61,058 nucleotides of DNA, taken from STC-113 sp964553745. GTDB lineage: Bacteria > Patescibacteriota > Gracilibacteria > BD1-5 > UBA2023. The stretch lies in the NCBI GenBank assembly GCA_964553745.1, contig CAZKLD010000011.1:1-61058 (forward strand), written 5' to 3'. The notes below the pieces were generated by a model. The model had not been told where the DNA came from. It was given only the letters and a program-made list of their open reading frames with translations, and searched no databases. The position numbers were made by a program, and so were the translations under genes. Positions 31,951-43,131 of the stretch are shown here, in pieces (the first letter of the stretch is position 1; each line of letters opens with the position of its first letter).

Positions 31951-31978
31951 TTGACTATACTGCGTAATGCTGTATGAT
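31951..31978 (+). promoter_or_regulatory. Consensus promoter of the 32033 cassette
   Basis: TTGACT (31951-31956), a 16-nt spacer and TATGAT (31973-31978) precede the SD AAAAGGAGG (32017-32025) and ATG at 32033. Confidence 0.65.
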
Positions 31979-32032
31979 ATATCTACAGATTATAAGTCCA
32001 TGGACTAAAACTGAAAAAAGGAGGATAATCTC

Positions 32033-32338
32033 ATGTTGAATCTATATTCGTCGGTTGTTGGTATTGTTCTGTCCAGCTATTTGCCATGGTGCCTTATCTG
32101 CTGTTTGGGTCTAAGGATATCTTTAGCCCCGGCAGGAGCTAAGCTGAATAGGGAAATAATGGACAAGTACATCGTTGACGCCACCAAGGTCACGGCATTG
32201 GCTACGGCTGCTTTCCTTGTGATAGGAGTTCTCCTGACATCTCTGAGTTTCCCACTATCCTTCTTGGATTGGGCAAACGTCGGGAGTGTAATAGGAGCCC
32301 TCATCACTATGATCGCAACATCGTTGAAGAAAATGTGA
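32033..32338 (+). CDS. Small membrane protein whose frame ends in TGA; foreign-looking cassette
   Basis: The frame encodes 101 residues with two hydrophobic segments (VVGIVLSSYLPWCLICCLG and TALATAAFLVIGVLLTSLSF), so probably an integral membrane protein. No family is recognised. None of its six glycines uses TGA, its G+C is clearly higher than that of its neighbours, and it has a perfect SD. It ends in TGA, directly followed by a rho-independent hairpin. If TGA is Gly here, translation would run through the hairpin to a TAG at 32405-32407 and add 23 residues (MGDPKKSPLQAGFF...). Termination at TGA fits the cassette structure better and implies origin from a standard-code genome. Confidence 0.6.
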   Translation: MLNLYSSVVGIVLSSYLPWCLICCLGLRISLAPAGAKLNREIMDKYIVDATKVTALATAAFLVIGVLLTSLSFPLSFLDWANVGSVIGALITMIATSLKKM

Positions 32339-32343
32339 GATCC

Positions 32344-32375
32344 AAAAAAAAGCCCGCTTCAAGCGGGCTTTTTTC
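32344..32375 (+). terminator. Rho-independent terminator directly after the TGA of the cassette
   Basis: AAAAAAAGCCCGCTT and AAGCGGGCTTTTTT form the stem; it starts 6 nt after the TGA at 32336-32338. Confidence 0.9.
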
Positions 32376-32421
32376 AACTTTCATGTAAATTCAGTTCATA
32401 TCCATAGAAATTTAAAATTCA

Positions 32422-32456
32422 AAAAAACACCAGCAATTCTTATCGCTGGTGTTTTT
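32422..32456 (-). terminator. Rho-independent terminator of fusA
   Basis: AAAAACACCAGC and GCTGGTGTTTTT with an 11-nt loop lie 45 nt beyond the fusA stop on the minus strand. Confidence 0.85.
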
Positions 32457-32500
32457 GATATTTTCCTTAGTTCTCTATTCTCAATTCTCAATTCTTCAAA

Positions 32501-34639
32501 CTAATCTTCGTCTTCGAATTTAACTCATCTTTCAGCTCTGATTTTCTCAGTGATGTTTTGTGGAACTTGAGAATAATGGTGGAATTCCATTACGTAAGTT
32601 GCACGTCCTTGAGACATAGATCTGAGATCAGTAGAGTATCCGAACATTTCTGACAATGGAACGTAAACCTTGATGATTTTTGCCATACCTCTTTCTGACA
32701 TCTCGATGATCTGTCCTCTTTTACCATTTAGGTTTCCGAGTACATCACCCATATATTCTTCAGGAGTATTGACTTCTACTAGCATAACTGGCTCAAGTAG
32801 AGCTGGTCTAGCCTTTTTAGTAGCTTCTCTGAAACATTTTGAAGCAGCTAATTTAAATGAAAGCTCATTCGAATCGACATCATGGTAAGAACCGAATGTA
32901 AGAGTAGCTTTCACATCAACAATTGGGTAACCGGCGATAATACCTCTTGTATATGATTCTTTCAATCATTTCTCGATACCTGGGATGTATTCTTTTGGGA
33001 TTGTTCAACCAACGATCTTGTTCACGAAAACTGTCTCAGATTTCAATGTTTCATCAGCTTCTCTCATTTCTTGAGTGATTGGTTCGAAAGTGATGATAAC
33101 ATGTCCGTACTGACCACGACCTCAAGTTTGTTTTTGGTGTTTGAATTCCTGATCCTTAACAACTGAAGTGATTGTTTCTCTGTATGCAACTTGCGGAGCA
33201 CCGACATTACATTCAACCTTGAATTCTCTTTTCATACGATCAACGATGATTTCTAGATGAAGCTCACCCATTCATGCGATGATAGTCTGACCTGTTTCAA
33301 CATTTGAACTAACCCTGAATGATGGATCCTCCTCAGCTAATTTGTTTAGAGCCATACCCATTCTTTCTTGATCTGCTTTGGTCTTAGGTTCAACTGAGAT
33401 AGAGATAACCGGTTCTGGGAATTCCATCCTTTCAAGGATTACTGGTTTTTCTATTTCACATAAAGTATCTCAAGTCTTTGTATCTTTAAGTCCTATTACC
33501 GCACCGATATTACCAGCTGGGATTTCATCGATTTCTTCACGGTGGTTTGCGTGCATCTGTAATAGACGCCCGATTCTTTGTTTTTCTCCAGAAACTGAAT
33601 TAAGAACATAAGAACCTGATTTAAGAGTACCGGAGTAAACTCTTACGAAAGTGATTCTACCTACGAATGGATCAGTTGCGATCTTGAACGCAAGGGCACT
33701 TAGCGGTTCTTTTGGATCTTGTTTGAAAGTAATGTGTTTTTCTTCATCGTCAACATCAACTCAAGTGATAGTACCTTCATTGATATCCATTGGAGATGGA
33801 AGATAGTCTAGAACAGCATCTAGAACCAATTGTACTCATTTGTTAGTAAGAGCTGATCCGCAAACTAACGGATATAGAACAGATTTAATAACTCATGCTC
33901 TTAGTCATTTCTTGATATCAGCAACTGACAAGTCTCCTGATTCGAAGAATTTTTCCATCAGATCATCTGATTGCTCAGCAGCTTTTTCGACTAGCTCTGC
34001 TCTCATTGTCGCACATTTTTCTTTTAGGCTTTCTGGTACTGGGATTTCAACTACTGTCTCACCCATCTTTCAATCGAATCTGTAAGCTTTCATCTCTACC
34101 AAATCGATGATACCTGCAAAATCATTTTCTTCACCGATTGGATATTGGATTGCGATAACCTTGTTACCTGCAAGTCTTTTCTTGATTGACTCATACGTCA
34201 TGTCAAAACTTGCACCAGTCTTATCCATCTTGTTTGCAAAAGCGATTCTCGGAACATTATACTTATCTGCTTGTTTCCAAACCGTCTCAGATTGAGGTTC
34301 TACTCATTGAGAACCGTCGAATACAGCAACTCATCCGTCAAGTACTCTCATTGAACGTTCTACCTCGATAGTGAAGTCAACGTGCCCTGGAGTATCGATG
34401 ATATTGATTTGGTGTTCCTTCCAGAAACATGTAGTCGCAGCGGAAGTGATAGTGATACCTCTTTCTTGTTCTTGAGCCATCCAGTCCATAGTAGCAGCAC
34501 CTTCATGAACTTCTCAGATTTTGTGTGTCTTACCAGTGTAAAATAATATACGCTCAGATGTAGTGGTCTTACCCGCATCGATGTGGGCGATAATACCGAT
34601 ATTCCTAAGCTTTCTCATGTCAGTTATCAGACTTGCCAT
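32501..34639 (-). CDS. fusA: Elongation factor G
   Basis: A 712-residue translational GTPase of normal length that drives ribosomal translocation. G1 is AHIDAGKTTTSER, the switch I region carries ERGITITSAAT, G3 is DTPGHVDF and G4 is NKMDKTGA. The C-terminal domain IV/V motif SERGMAKI is also present. In contrast to neighbours it uses few TGA codons, as expected for a highly expressed gene, but one TGA lies in the penultimate segment (ERGVKFEDED) and others in LRAGVIKS, so it is native to the recoded genome. It is not in the usual rpsL-rpsG-fusA-tuf cluster. Confidence 0.97.
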
Positions 34640-34663
34640 AATATAGTAGTAAAAAATATAAAT

Positions 34664-34690
34664 AGAATAAAGTTCTTCGTAGTTAGTCCA
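34664..34690 (-). promoter_or_regulatory. Candidate fusA promoter
   Basis: On the minus strand TGGACT (34690-34685), 15 nt and TATTCT (34669-34664) lie 25 nt before the ATG. Confidence 0.35.
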
Positions 34691-34817
34691 TAATAATTAG
34701 CTTATTTAAGCCAACAATCACAAACCAAACACGAAAAACAGTAAAAGCCAAAGAATTCTATAAAAAAACCCAGAATAGTCAAATTTATTTGAATATTTCT
34801 TGGCCCCTTTTTACATA

Positions 34818-34845
34818 TTGACAATATCGCAAAAAATATTATAAA
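34818..34845 (+). promoter_or_regulatory. Promoter of the HD-domain gene
   Basis: TTGACA (34818-34823), a 16-nt spacer and TATAAA (34840-34845) lie 17 nt before the ATG at 34862. The 222-nt gap between fusA and this gene holds only the divergent promoters. Confidence 0.6.
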
Positions 34846-34861
34846 TACGTAGTTTATCCAT

Positions 34862-35542
34862 ATGAATTTTAATATGTCAATAATAGGAAGATCAGTGGAA
34901 TCATGATATGCTTCTTCCTCCATAGATGAGCCATCTTCTGGGCTAGATTTCTGAGATTTCCTCCAGATCCTTGAAACATACAAGCTCAAGCAGGTTGCCA
35001 GGAATTGCTCGAACTTCTACCATGATTCGAAAGAGAACATATATTACTCCAGGAAGGAGACTACGGCAGAACATGTATATTCCACACTGAAGCTTGCTGA
35101 TTTTTTTCTCTTTTCTGAAAAAGAATTCTCTGGGCTAGATAGGCTGAGGGTTTATTCGATTCTCTTGTACCATGACGATATTGAAATAGAGACCGAGGAT
35201 ACCTGCATCTCAGATACGGAAAAGCGTAAAACAAAAAGCGAAGAGGAAATTGCCAAGGTGCCCATACTTGCAGCAAAATATCCCAAAATAATCTCAAAGA
35301 TTTTCTCTGAATCTGATGATGAATATAGGACTAACTTGACTTCCGAAGCTAATTTCGCACATGCTATCGATAAGATGGATGCACTGGTCCATGAGCTTCA
35401 GTATCCTGCAGATTGGGGTCCGAAATGATTCACTCGGGATAATGTCATCAAATGGTTCCGTCCTTCTTTTGAGCATTCTCCAACATTTCTCAGATACTTC
35501 GACGCGATACTCCGATTCCTCGAAGAAAATCATTATTTTTAA
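34862..35542 (+). CDS. HD-domain phosphohydrolase (YfbR/5'-nucleotidase-like)
   Basis: A 226-residue protein with the HD-superfamily arrangement: AEHVYSTLKLADFF, LLYHDDIEIETEDT and FAHAIDKMDALVHELQ, matching the H...HD...D pattern of YfbR-type dNMP phosphatases, where HDxxEIxxGDT is typical (here E replaces G). It likely removes phosphate from a nucleotide. It stands alone between its own promoter and a terminator, just upstream of the large array. Confidence 0.75.
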
Positions 35543-35580
35543 AGATAATCGAATATTAATATGTATAATATATTTTTTAT

Positions 35581-35602
35581 TGTCTTAAAAAGACATTTTT
35601 TT
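35581..35602 (+). terminator. Short rho-independent terminator
   Basis: TGTCTT and AAGACA form a 6-bp stem with a 3-nt loop, followed by seven T. Confidence 0.7.
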
Positions 35603-35634
35603 GCTTAATATGCCATTATATAGTACAATTTTTA

Positions 35635-35643
35635 TGTTATAAT
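35635..35643 (+). promoter_or_regulatory. Extended -10 promoter at the head of the AAA+/VWA array
   Basis: TGTTATAAT (TGn followed by TATAAT) ends 13 nt before the ATG at 35657, after the terminator of the previous gene. No strong -35 is seen. The short distance suggests a very short leader. Confidence 0.5.
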
Positions 35644-35656
35644 TAATTTTTTAAAT

Positions 35657-36088
35657 ATGAAGACGCCAAAACCAATTTTATGATGAGTATCTGATGTTAC
35701 CTTATCTTGATTAAACAAAAGTACTGACAGTGACAGGGAATGAGTTGTTAAGCTAAATTTAAAGACATGAGAAAGTATCGATCATATTTTAAATAAAAAT
35801 ATGATATGAACAGATATATTCTGATTTTTGGGTATTTTGAAAAGAACCCTTCAGAATATAGAATCACCATTAAAAGAACAACTATTGAGATTAATTGATG
35901 AGATATCGATAAATAATGAGGAAAGGCAATTTCCAGAAGACAAAAAAATGACTTTGATGGTACTGATGTATAAGTTGAGGCTTTGAAATGAATTGATGGA
36001 ACTTAATAAAATTCCATGATTTGAGGAACTCGTTTCTAGAATAGTAATAATTGACTCACATCAGAAGGATAAGCTTTTTGACTTTTAA
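35657..36088 (+). CDS. Small protein paralogous to an internal segment of the AAA+ protein
   Basis: A 143-residue product. Its last 90 residues align by eye with residues about 670-760 of the next gene: FPEDKKMTLMVLMYKLRLG here against FPEDKKMPLVALMYQLALR there, then GFEELVSRIVIIDSHQK against GFEELVTKIILIDSRQK. The first 50 residues are polar and Gly/Ser-rich, like the N-terminus of the AAA+ protein. It may be a stand-alone subunit or regulator that mimics the ATPase's helical linker, or a leftover of duplication. It is the first gene after the extended -10 promoter and precedes the ATPase by 54 nt. Confidence 0.65.
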
Positions 36089-36142
36089 AGAGAATAAGTT
36101 ATCTAATTTATCTTAAATCTATTAAATATTAATTTTTTTATA

Positions 36143-39100
36143 ATGGCTGCTACAGATTCCCTATGATGATGACCTATTGCGTCAGATTGATGATGAGCTA
36201 TCAATATGAGACCAGTGACAGGCGTTAGCCAAACAAACACTTCACAGCAAGCTGATTCCGAAGAAACAGAAACTTGAGGATATTCAGCTGATCTGAATTC
36301 TCTTAATCTTATGACAGCAGAGCTTGCGAGCTTGATTTATTGAAATTTCGCCTGAAATTACCGTGAACTCCTCAAATCTGATTTTTCTGAAATAAAAATA
36401 ATCAAAAAGACCCTCTCAGAACTTAAGGCGACAAAATCAGAAGAGGTTTCTGATATTCTTAAAAATCCTTTTCATGAACTTGACGGGTTGAGAAAAAAAG
36501 CTATCGGTAAAGTAATCGCATGAGATATCTGAAGAAGAGATTCCAAAAATGATTTATCTCTAGAAGAATTCTTAAATGTTGATCTTGATAGCATATCTGC
36601 GAACAGAATGGAGGAACTGCTTTCAAATGAGCTTGTAAAATCTAGGTTCGATTACGAACTAAAAGAAAGAAAAGATAATCTTGAGACAATGGAAAGGGCA
36701 AAGCCTTTTTTATCAGAAATTAAAAAATACGAATCTCTAATCGAAAAAGCCAGAAAAAGAATCCTGGAAATTAAGGTAATAGCTTTCAGAGAGTCAAGGA
36801 AACTTAATGTCAAGGAGATATCTTACATCGATTCTGTCCGTTCGAAAATATGAGAGATACGCGGTAAGATCAATGAACTTAAGGGGTTCAGAGAAATTGC
36901 TGCTGCATATAGGCTGGATGAGCTACTGAATTTCAAGAGGCAATTCGATAAGACTTGATTTGTGAGATCAGAGTCTAGGGATGCTATTATAGAAGAAATC
37001 CAGAACTCAATACTGCTTTGAAAAAATGTGCTTTTGACTTGAGCTACCGGTACAGGTAAGACAGTCTTGGCTGTTGAGGCTGTTAGGGAGATATCCAAAT
37101 TGCTTCATGTCTGATTCGTCAGCATTAGCGGAAACAAATTGGCATGAGAATTGAGCTCCCCGGAAACCAAAAAGGAATTCGATAATTTTGTAGAGGTTTT
37201 TTCATGAACTCCTGATGCGAAAGCTTCAGATTTTATAGCGAAACAAAGGCTTAGGGCTTGACCTAACTGATGAACTGAGACTTATACCGAAATGTGAAAA
37301 ATCTTAAAAGCCTTTACGGAAAATAAGATACCCATCATGGATGAGATCGACCTGATTCCAAATGATACTCTTATGAGAATCAAGCATTTATTCACTAAGC
37401 GTCCTTGAGAATATTACTCTCCGCAGGAGGATGGAAATACGAAATATCAGCTCAAGACTGTCAATATAGTGGCAACAGCAAACATCAAATCCGCAAAACA
37501 TCAGGATAGGGAAGATATCGATCCTGCCATAATAAGGCTTTTTGATAATATCCACGTTAATTATCTCCCGAAAGAGGAAGTCTATGATCTGGCTCTTGTA
37601 AGCATAATGGATAAATCAGCATTCATATATAAAGTGTCCATTAAAGAACTTCAAGATGAGAATTCGACTCTTGCGAGACTTGTGTATTGCCTTAAAAGGG
37701 TAGAGGAGAATTACCTATGAATATGAGCTTGAGAAAATATCTCAAACAGAGATAAGCAATTCCTGAAAAAAGCCGTACTCGAGCTTGGAAAATTTGTTTG
37801 ACTTTTCAATTGATTCGCATCAAGCTGACTTGAATTCAGCAGATATCTGAAGAAACAAGTCATTGATTTTGTCACAAATATGGCTTATCCAAAGTCTGAT
37901 AGGCTTATCCTTATAAAGATATTCTCAGAGAAATGATTCATTACAAAATCAGATGTATGAACAAAAGAAAATCCATGAGTTTTGCTTAGGATCATGGATG
38001 ATATAAGCATTAAGGAGCTGGAAGATAATATCCTGGTTGATAATTATGAATTTGATATGGATTCTAGAGTTTTCTTGGATCCATTTGAGCTTGCGAACCT
38101 AGATGCATTCAATGTGAGGAAGCTCGGAGAGAGGCCGAAGAAATTCACAAAATCTGATATATTATGATATCTGAACAATCTTGACAGGATACTTCAGAAC
38201 TCTGAACATGAGTGAAAAGAACCTCTTGAAGAGCTTATCAATGATATACTGACCAATCACGCAGATGGCGATAACCTTGAATTTCCAGAAGATAAGAAGA
38301 TGCCTCTGGTAGCACTCATGTACCAGCTCGCACTCAGAGATGAGCTTCTTGATCTCAAGAAAATAAAATGATTCGAGGAACTTGTCACAAAAATCATTCT
38401 CATCGATTCAAGGCAAAAAAAAGTCTTTTATGATAGCAAGTGAGAATATATACCTGATGATATGAAGACCAATTCAGATTCATCTGATGAAGCAGAACTT
38501 AAAAAAAAACAACTGATCAGGCTTAAATCAGAAATCGAAAATAAATCCTGACTGAAAATAACTGACTTCATCGAGCCAAGAAAATCATGAAGCACTTGGT
38601 ATTGAGCCCTGAAACTCGATGATGATAGGATTATTCCGTTTTGCGGATCGGATTCTTATTCAGGGCAATGAGATTTGCTCATAAATTTTTGCGAATGAGT
38701 CCAGATCGGTCCAGATTGAAAAATCTATTGCGTGGCTTTGATGTCAAACGGCAGATCTTATCCTTTCACTGTCAATTCGCTTGGATCTTGCCTGGATACC
38801 AAGATTTGATGAATTGAAATCGAAAAGGCCAGCAATGTTACGAGAACACCAGACTGAATACTTAAATGAAATATAAGATGATTGGATTGAACCTGGTATG
38901 AATTCATCTGAGATGACCTTGTAAATGCGAATAAATCTACATATCCCATTGCCAAAACGGGCAGCAGTTGGTCCGCAGTCCAGACAGCACATCAGGACTT
39001 ATGCTCTTGATTAGTGACTTGATATTGAGTCAAAAGCGATTATTTCAAAACTTTCGTATATTGACTAGTCAGTATACGAGATTGAAGAACATTGCCTTTT

Positions 39101-40243
39101 GTATGAGAAACAATATTTGAAACCATATGAAATCACAAAATTGCAGAAATCATCAATCTTGAAATCAGCGCTGATGCTCTAACAGGGAAGGCGAAAACTC
39201 AAGCTTGATTTATGATAGATTTCAAGATTTCAGTCGAAAATGGTAAATTTTCAATTGAAAATACTGCAACGAGCAATAAGCCGGATGCTAAAGTAAATTT
39301 CGATGATTGGAGAGAATTGAAGAATAAGATACAGGATAAGTACAAGATCAATATCGATGATAGCACAGTGGATCTGGAAGGTGTTCTTAATTGAATGATA
39401 TTTTGAACGCTGATTCTGCAATGAGCCAGTGCCATGAGGGTCCCATTTTTAAACGATGAGTTAGCTCCCGTATTCGTCTGATGCTCTGTTAAAGATTCAA
39501 AAAAGATCACTTTTGATTGAAACAAATTATCATGACAAGTCCTGCTAGATGATTGAGAGTGGTATGAATTCTCATGAGATATGCTTTTAAAGAAGCTAAG
39601 CCAGAATTGAGATAATCCAAATTACCAGAACTGGGCTATCTTGAAGCATATATTAGAAAATAAATATTCTTTCAAAATTTCAGCTCAATCACATGAAATA
39701 GATCTATTGTCTTGAAATCTATTTTGAACGATTGCCTTATCAGATTGAAGGACCGTACCTCACATGGGGGATATCGCATATGATAAATTTTGAAATGAAG
39801 ATGTTATGCATTCACGGAAAATCAAAGTCGATGATTCAACTTCGGAGTTGACGGGTGAAGTTGAGATAAACAGCGATTGGTATGAATTCAGCTGAGAGAG
39901 GATACTTGATATAGTGCCGCGCCCATGATTCCCGAAAATATTCACAGACCTTCCGGTTCTCATGAATATACTCAAGCATAATTACACTTTGGATATAAAA
40001 AGCATTGAACATCACCAGGTCAATTGAACATCTGGTAATCTGTATTGAAAGCTGATTTTGGCAAATTGATTCAAAATACCGTTTTATTGAGATTTTGCAT
40101 TATCAGAAGATGCTGCAAGTAAAGTCATAGACTGTGATGAAATTAATATTGATGCTGCATGAACAATGTCTTGAAAGGTCAGATTCGATGATACGACTTG
40201 GCATTCGTTCAATACGGACTGAGAAAGCTATTCAATTTATTAA
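36143..40243 (+). CDS. MoxR/AAA_5-like AAA+ ATPase with C-terminal WYEF beta repeats
   Basis: A 1366-residue protein. Residues 1-285 are a disordered Gly/Ser start and a long coiled coil. The AAA+ module follows: Walker A GATGTGKT at about 300 (first Gly is TGA), Walker B IPIMDEID near 398, sensor 1 IVATANIKS near 443 and an arginine-finger-type segment DPAIIRLFDNI, all in MoxR/dynein-like AAA_5 wording. A helical lid and linker extend to about 760. From about 810 to the end come five beta-rich units of about 110 residues, each with a W-x-x-L helix, a VPF/IPF-x-GD strand and a closing WYEFSGD motif. The same units occur in the following genes. It should be the energy-providing core of the array, paired with the VWA protein at 56434. 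Full length is far above normal MoxR (about 330). Confidence 0.88.
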
Positions 40244-40249
40244 TAACAT

Positions 40250-41719
40250 ATGCAAGATCAAAAACTGGATGACATATTATGAATGCTTGGTAAAGATTTT
40301 AATGCTCTTGCTGAGGAATTATGACATTCTCCCGAGGAGGCGAGGGAAGTTGTCAATGCAGTAACTGGCAATCAGAATAAAGTGACAAAACTTTTGGAAT
40401 CAGATTGAGACAGGGATGAGGCTGTTGCATTGACAAATTGATATGCGATTCTGGAATCCTTGGAAGCGAAATACAGCGTGGAAATCGCAGAGCTTAATAT
40501 TTCTCCGAATAGCACAAATGATTTCACTTTTTGAGTGCTCCAACTCGATAGCCTTTCAACCCTTCCTTTTGTTTGAGATTTTCTTTTCGACAAGATCTGA
40601 AACGAAAAAATCATCTGCACGAAAAACCTGGAAATCGAATGAGATAAGATCATAGGCAAATCAAAATTGATATGAACGACTATATGGTCGGATTTTGAGA
40701 TTTCAAAAATCAATTGAGAATGGAAGATAAAAACAATAGATCCGAATGCGCTAAAGGCAGTGACTTATATGGATTGGGATGATCTTAGGTCACAATTGGA
40801 GAGTAAATATTGAACCGAAATAATCTCTTCCGAAATTCTAAGGTGAGCTAACTGAATAATTTGCTGAAAAGTGACTTTGATATCTAGTCCGCAATGTTCA
40901 GTGCCATTCATATGAACAAAAATAACATTTTCATTTTCTGGAAGCTCGGTAAAAGATGTCAGAAACATGACTTTCTGACAATTCAGCTCATATCTTAAGT
41001 GAGAAGTGCTCCTGCCTGATTGAGATTGGTATTCTTTCGAATGAGATAATCTCATATGAAAAACAGATTCAGCCGCTATCTGATTCTATAAGGACTGGAA
41101 CATCCTCAAAGAAGTCCTGGAGAATAAGCATAAGATCAACATAATCGATAGTGAATTTCAGCTTGCCAATTGACACAATGGTAACCTCTATTGAACCGTA
41201 AAGACAGACAAATGATTCAAGTTCCCATTTTTCTGAGACAAACTTTATCATGTTTTTCCACAAGGAAATGTGACCGATGTCCGAAAAATAAGCACAAATT
41301 GACTTACTTGAAATCTGCATGGTGAGGTTAGGATCGACCATTGATACTGGTATGAATTCAGCGAAGAATCTTTATGAGATAGAATAAAGACTTATAGCGA
41401 TTGGAATGATATATCATCGACAATAGAAAAATCATATGGAATCATGGTAATCTGATGCAAAGAACAATATATTCAATCCGATTGAGTCATGTGCTGAATA
41501 TTGACAACATGAACATGATGTTGCCTTCCTTTTCAATGAAATAGGCTGATATCAGAAATAGATTGAAGATATATAAAAGATGCTATCGATCTCATAACAC
41601 TTTCTGACTGAAGGCTTACTTGAATTGTCCAACTGAAAGATAATCTATGGTATGAATTCGAATGAGATACGATAAAATGATATGCCCCATTGCACAAAGA
41701 CTCTAACTCATACTTGTAA
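40250..41719 (+). CDS. Tag + four WYEF beta repeats (array paralogue 1)
   Basis: A 489-residue protein beginning 6 nt after the AAA+ stop. Residues 5-40 are the type A tag (LDDILGMLGKDFNALAEELG, then HSPEEAREVV). After a short linker come four units like those at the C-terminus of the AAA+ protein, with MDWDDLRSQLESKYG, KDWNILKEVLENKHK and SDWNDISSTIEKSYG as helix starts and WYSFEGD, WYEFSEE and WYEFEGD as unit ends. No enzyme motif, signal peptide or membrane helix. Sharing the beta repeat with the ATPase suggests that the repeat is a binding or assembly module. Novel domain combination; function inferred only. Confidence 0.8.
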
Positions 41720-41722
41720 TAT

Positions 41723-43126
41723 ATGAAACAGGATTTTGATGACATAATCTGATTGCTATGAAAAGACCTTGGGACATTAACCAAGGAATTATGACATACT
41801 CCAGAATCTGCTGCAAGAGAAATCGATAATGTCTTGCATTCAACAGGCGAAAGAACAGATAATGCCATTGCAGGCATCCTTCAGGCTAATAATGTTGACT
41901 GATATAGGCATCTTGTCCCCAAGTCTGACCCTACAGTCATGTACTTAACGGTACTGGAGAGCAGATTCAGAGACTTGTATTCTGAACTTAAAAAAACTCA
42001 AAATATAGTAGTAGCCCCTGAACATATCCTCATTGCTTGAATTGAAATCAAAAGAAAGAATGAAGAAGCTGATTTAGTCTGAGATAATGCCGATTTATTC
42101 AAGAATGCAAACTGAAAGACATTATGGAAGTGGAGCAGAGCCATGGAATACGCTGAACATCAGAAATGACATAGATGCCCTACAAGTGGTGAATTGAAGA
42201 AGATTTTTGATGCAATTCCATGATTGAGTCCTGAGGAGTGTTCTGAAAATGCTATTAGGATTCTTGATCTCACACTTGAATGATCAGCTTTCCATGATAG
42301 TTGTATCGGCAAGACTGAATACATATGGGCATCAGACAGATGTCAGATTTGCACATGAAATCCCCCATACTACTACATGATCACAAAATACAAAGAACCC
42401 AGATTGATGTATCTTTCCATGGATTTCAAGGCTTCTCTCAGGCTAATCAAAAATTTTGCAAGAGGCAGTCATGCTGCAGTCGAAAAAGCAGCCGTAATTC
42501 TAAAATCTCATCGCGACGATCAGATGAAATTATTTTGAGACGAGATAATAAAGACCGGGAATATTGATGTCACTATCTGAGATTCTTGTTTTACGGCCCT
42601 CATGTACGCATCTTTCTATTGATTCACAGAATTGATAGGTGCAATGTTGCATTGATGAGCCGATCCTTTCCAGTTAGATTTCTGAGCAAAGAGCAATTCC
42701 TATGATTTAGCAAAAGGAGCTTGAAATAAGGATGCTTCAGCAATTTTAAAGAAATTCATGCTTGAGAATATGCCCGATAATATTTTACAAGACTCTTGAG
42801 AAATAAAGGATTATCTTGAATTCAAGTATGATGTAACCATATGAGATATACATAATTTCTGCAATTTTCCGGATTGAACTCTCGGTTGAATCGTGAGGCT
42901 AGATGATTGAATGAAACTGCCTTTTGCAAAGGATAAATTGATTCGTGAAATATGAAATAAGGCAATTGATGATTGCCGAGATGTGCATATTGATGAGAAG
43001 GGGATATTGTGTTGAAAAGTGAAATTAACTTGAGGTGAAAATTGGTTTCACTTCATTTGAGATGAGCTGACTTGAGAAGTCGGACAAAAACTGAAGTTTG
43101 GCGGAAGAAATGTATTCTTAAAGTAA
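41723..43126 (+). CDS. Tag + Cys-rich FISUMP-like domain + ankyrin + WYEF unit (array paralogue 2)
   Basis: A 467-residue hybrid. The type A tag is DDIIGLLGKDLGTLTKELG at the N-terminus. Residues 115-240 contain WKWSRAMEYAEHQKGHRCPT, then YIWASDRCQICTG and YYYMITKYKEPRLMYLSMDF, a pattern that recalls FISUMP/DUF1566-like lectin-type domains (tentative). An ankyrin pair follows (CFTALMYASFYGFTELIGAM and the LHGGADP turn), and a single WYEF-type unit (GIVRLDDGMKLPFAKDKL ... WFHFIGDEL) closes the protein. It joins in one chain the two architectures seen separately in the other paralogues. Confidence 0.75.
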
Positions 43127-43131
43127 TTATT

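Noticed and set aside
32525..32965. Short 146-residue minus protein as a separate gene
   Set aside because: It is the C-terminal part of elongation factor G, cut off only by in-frame TGA codons.
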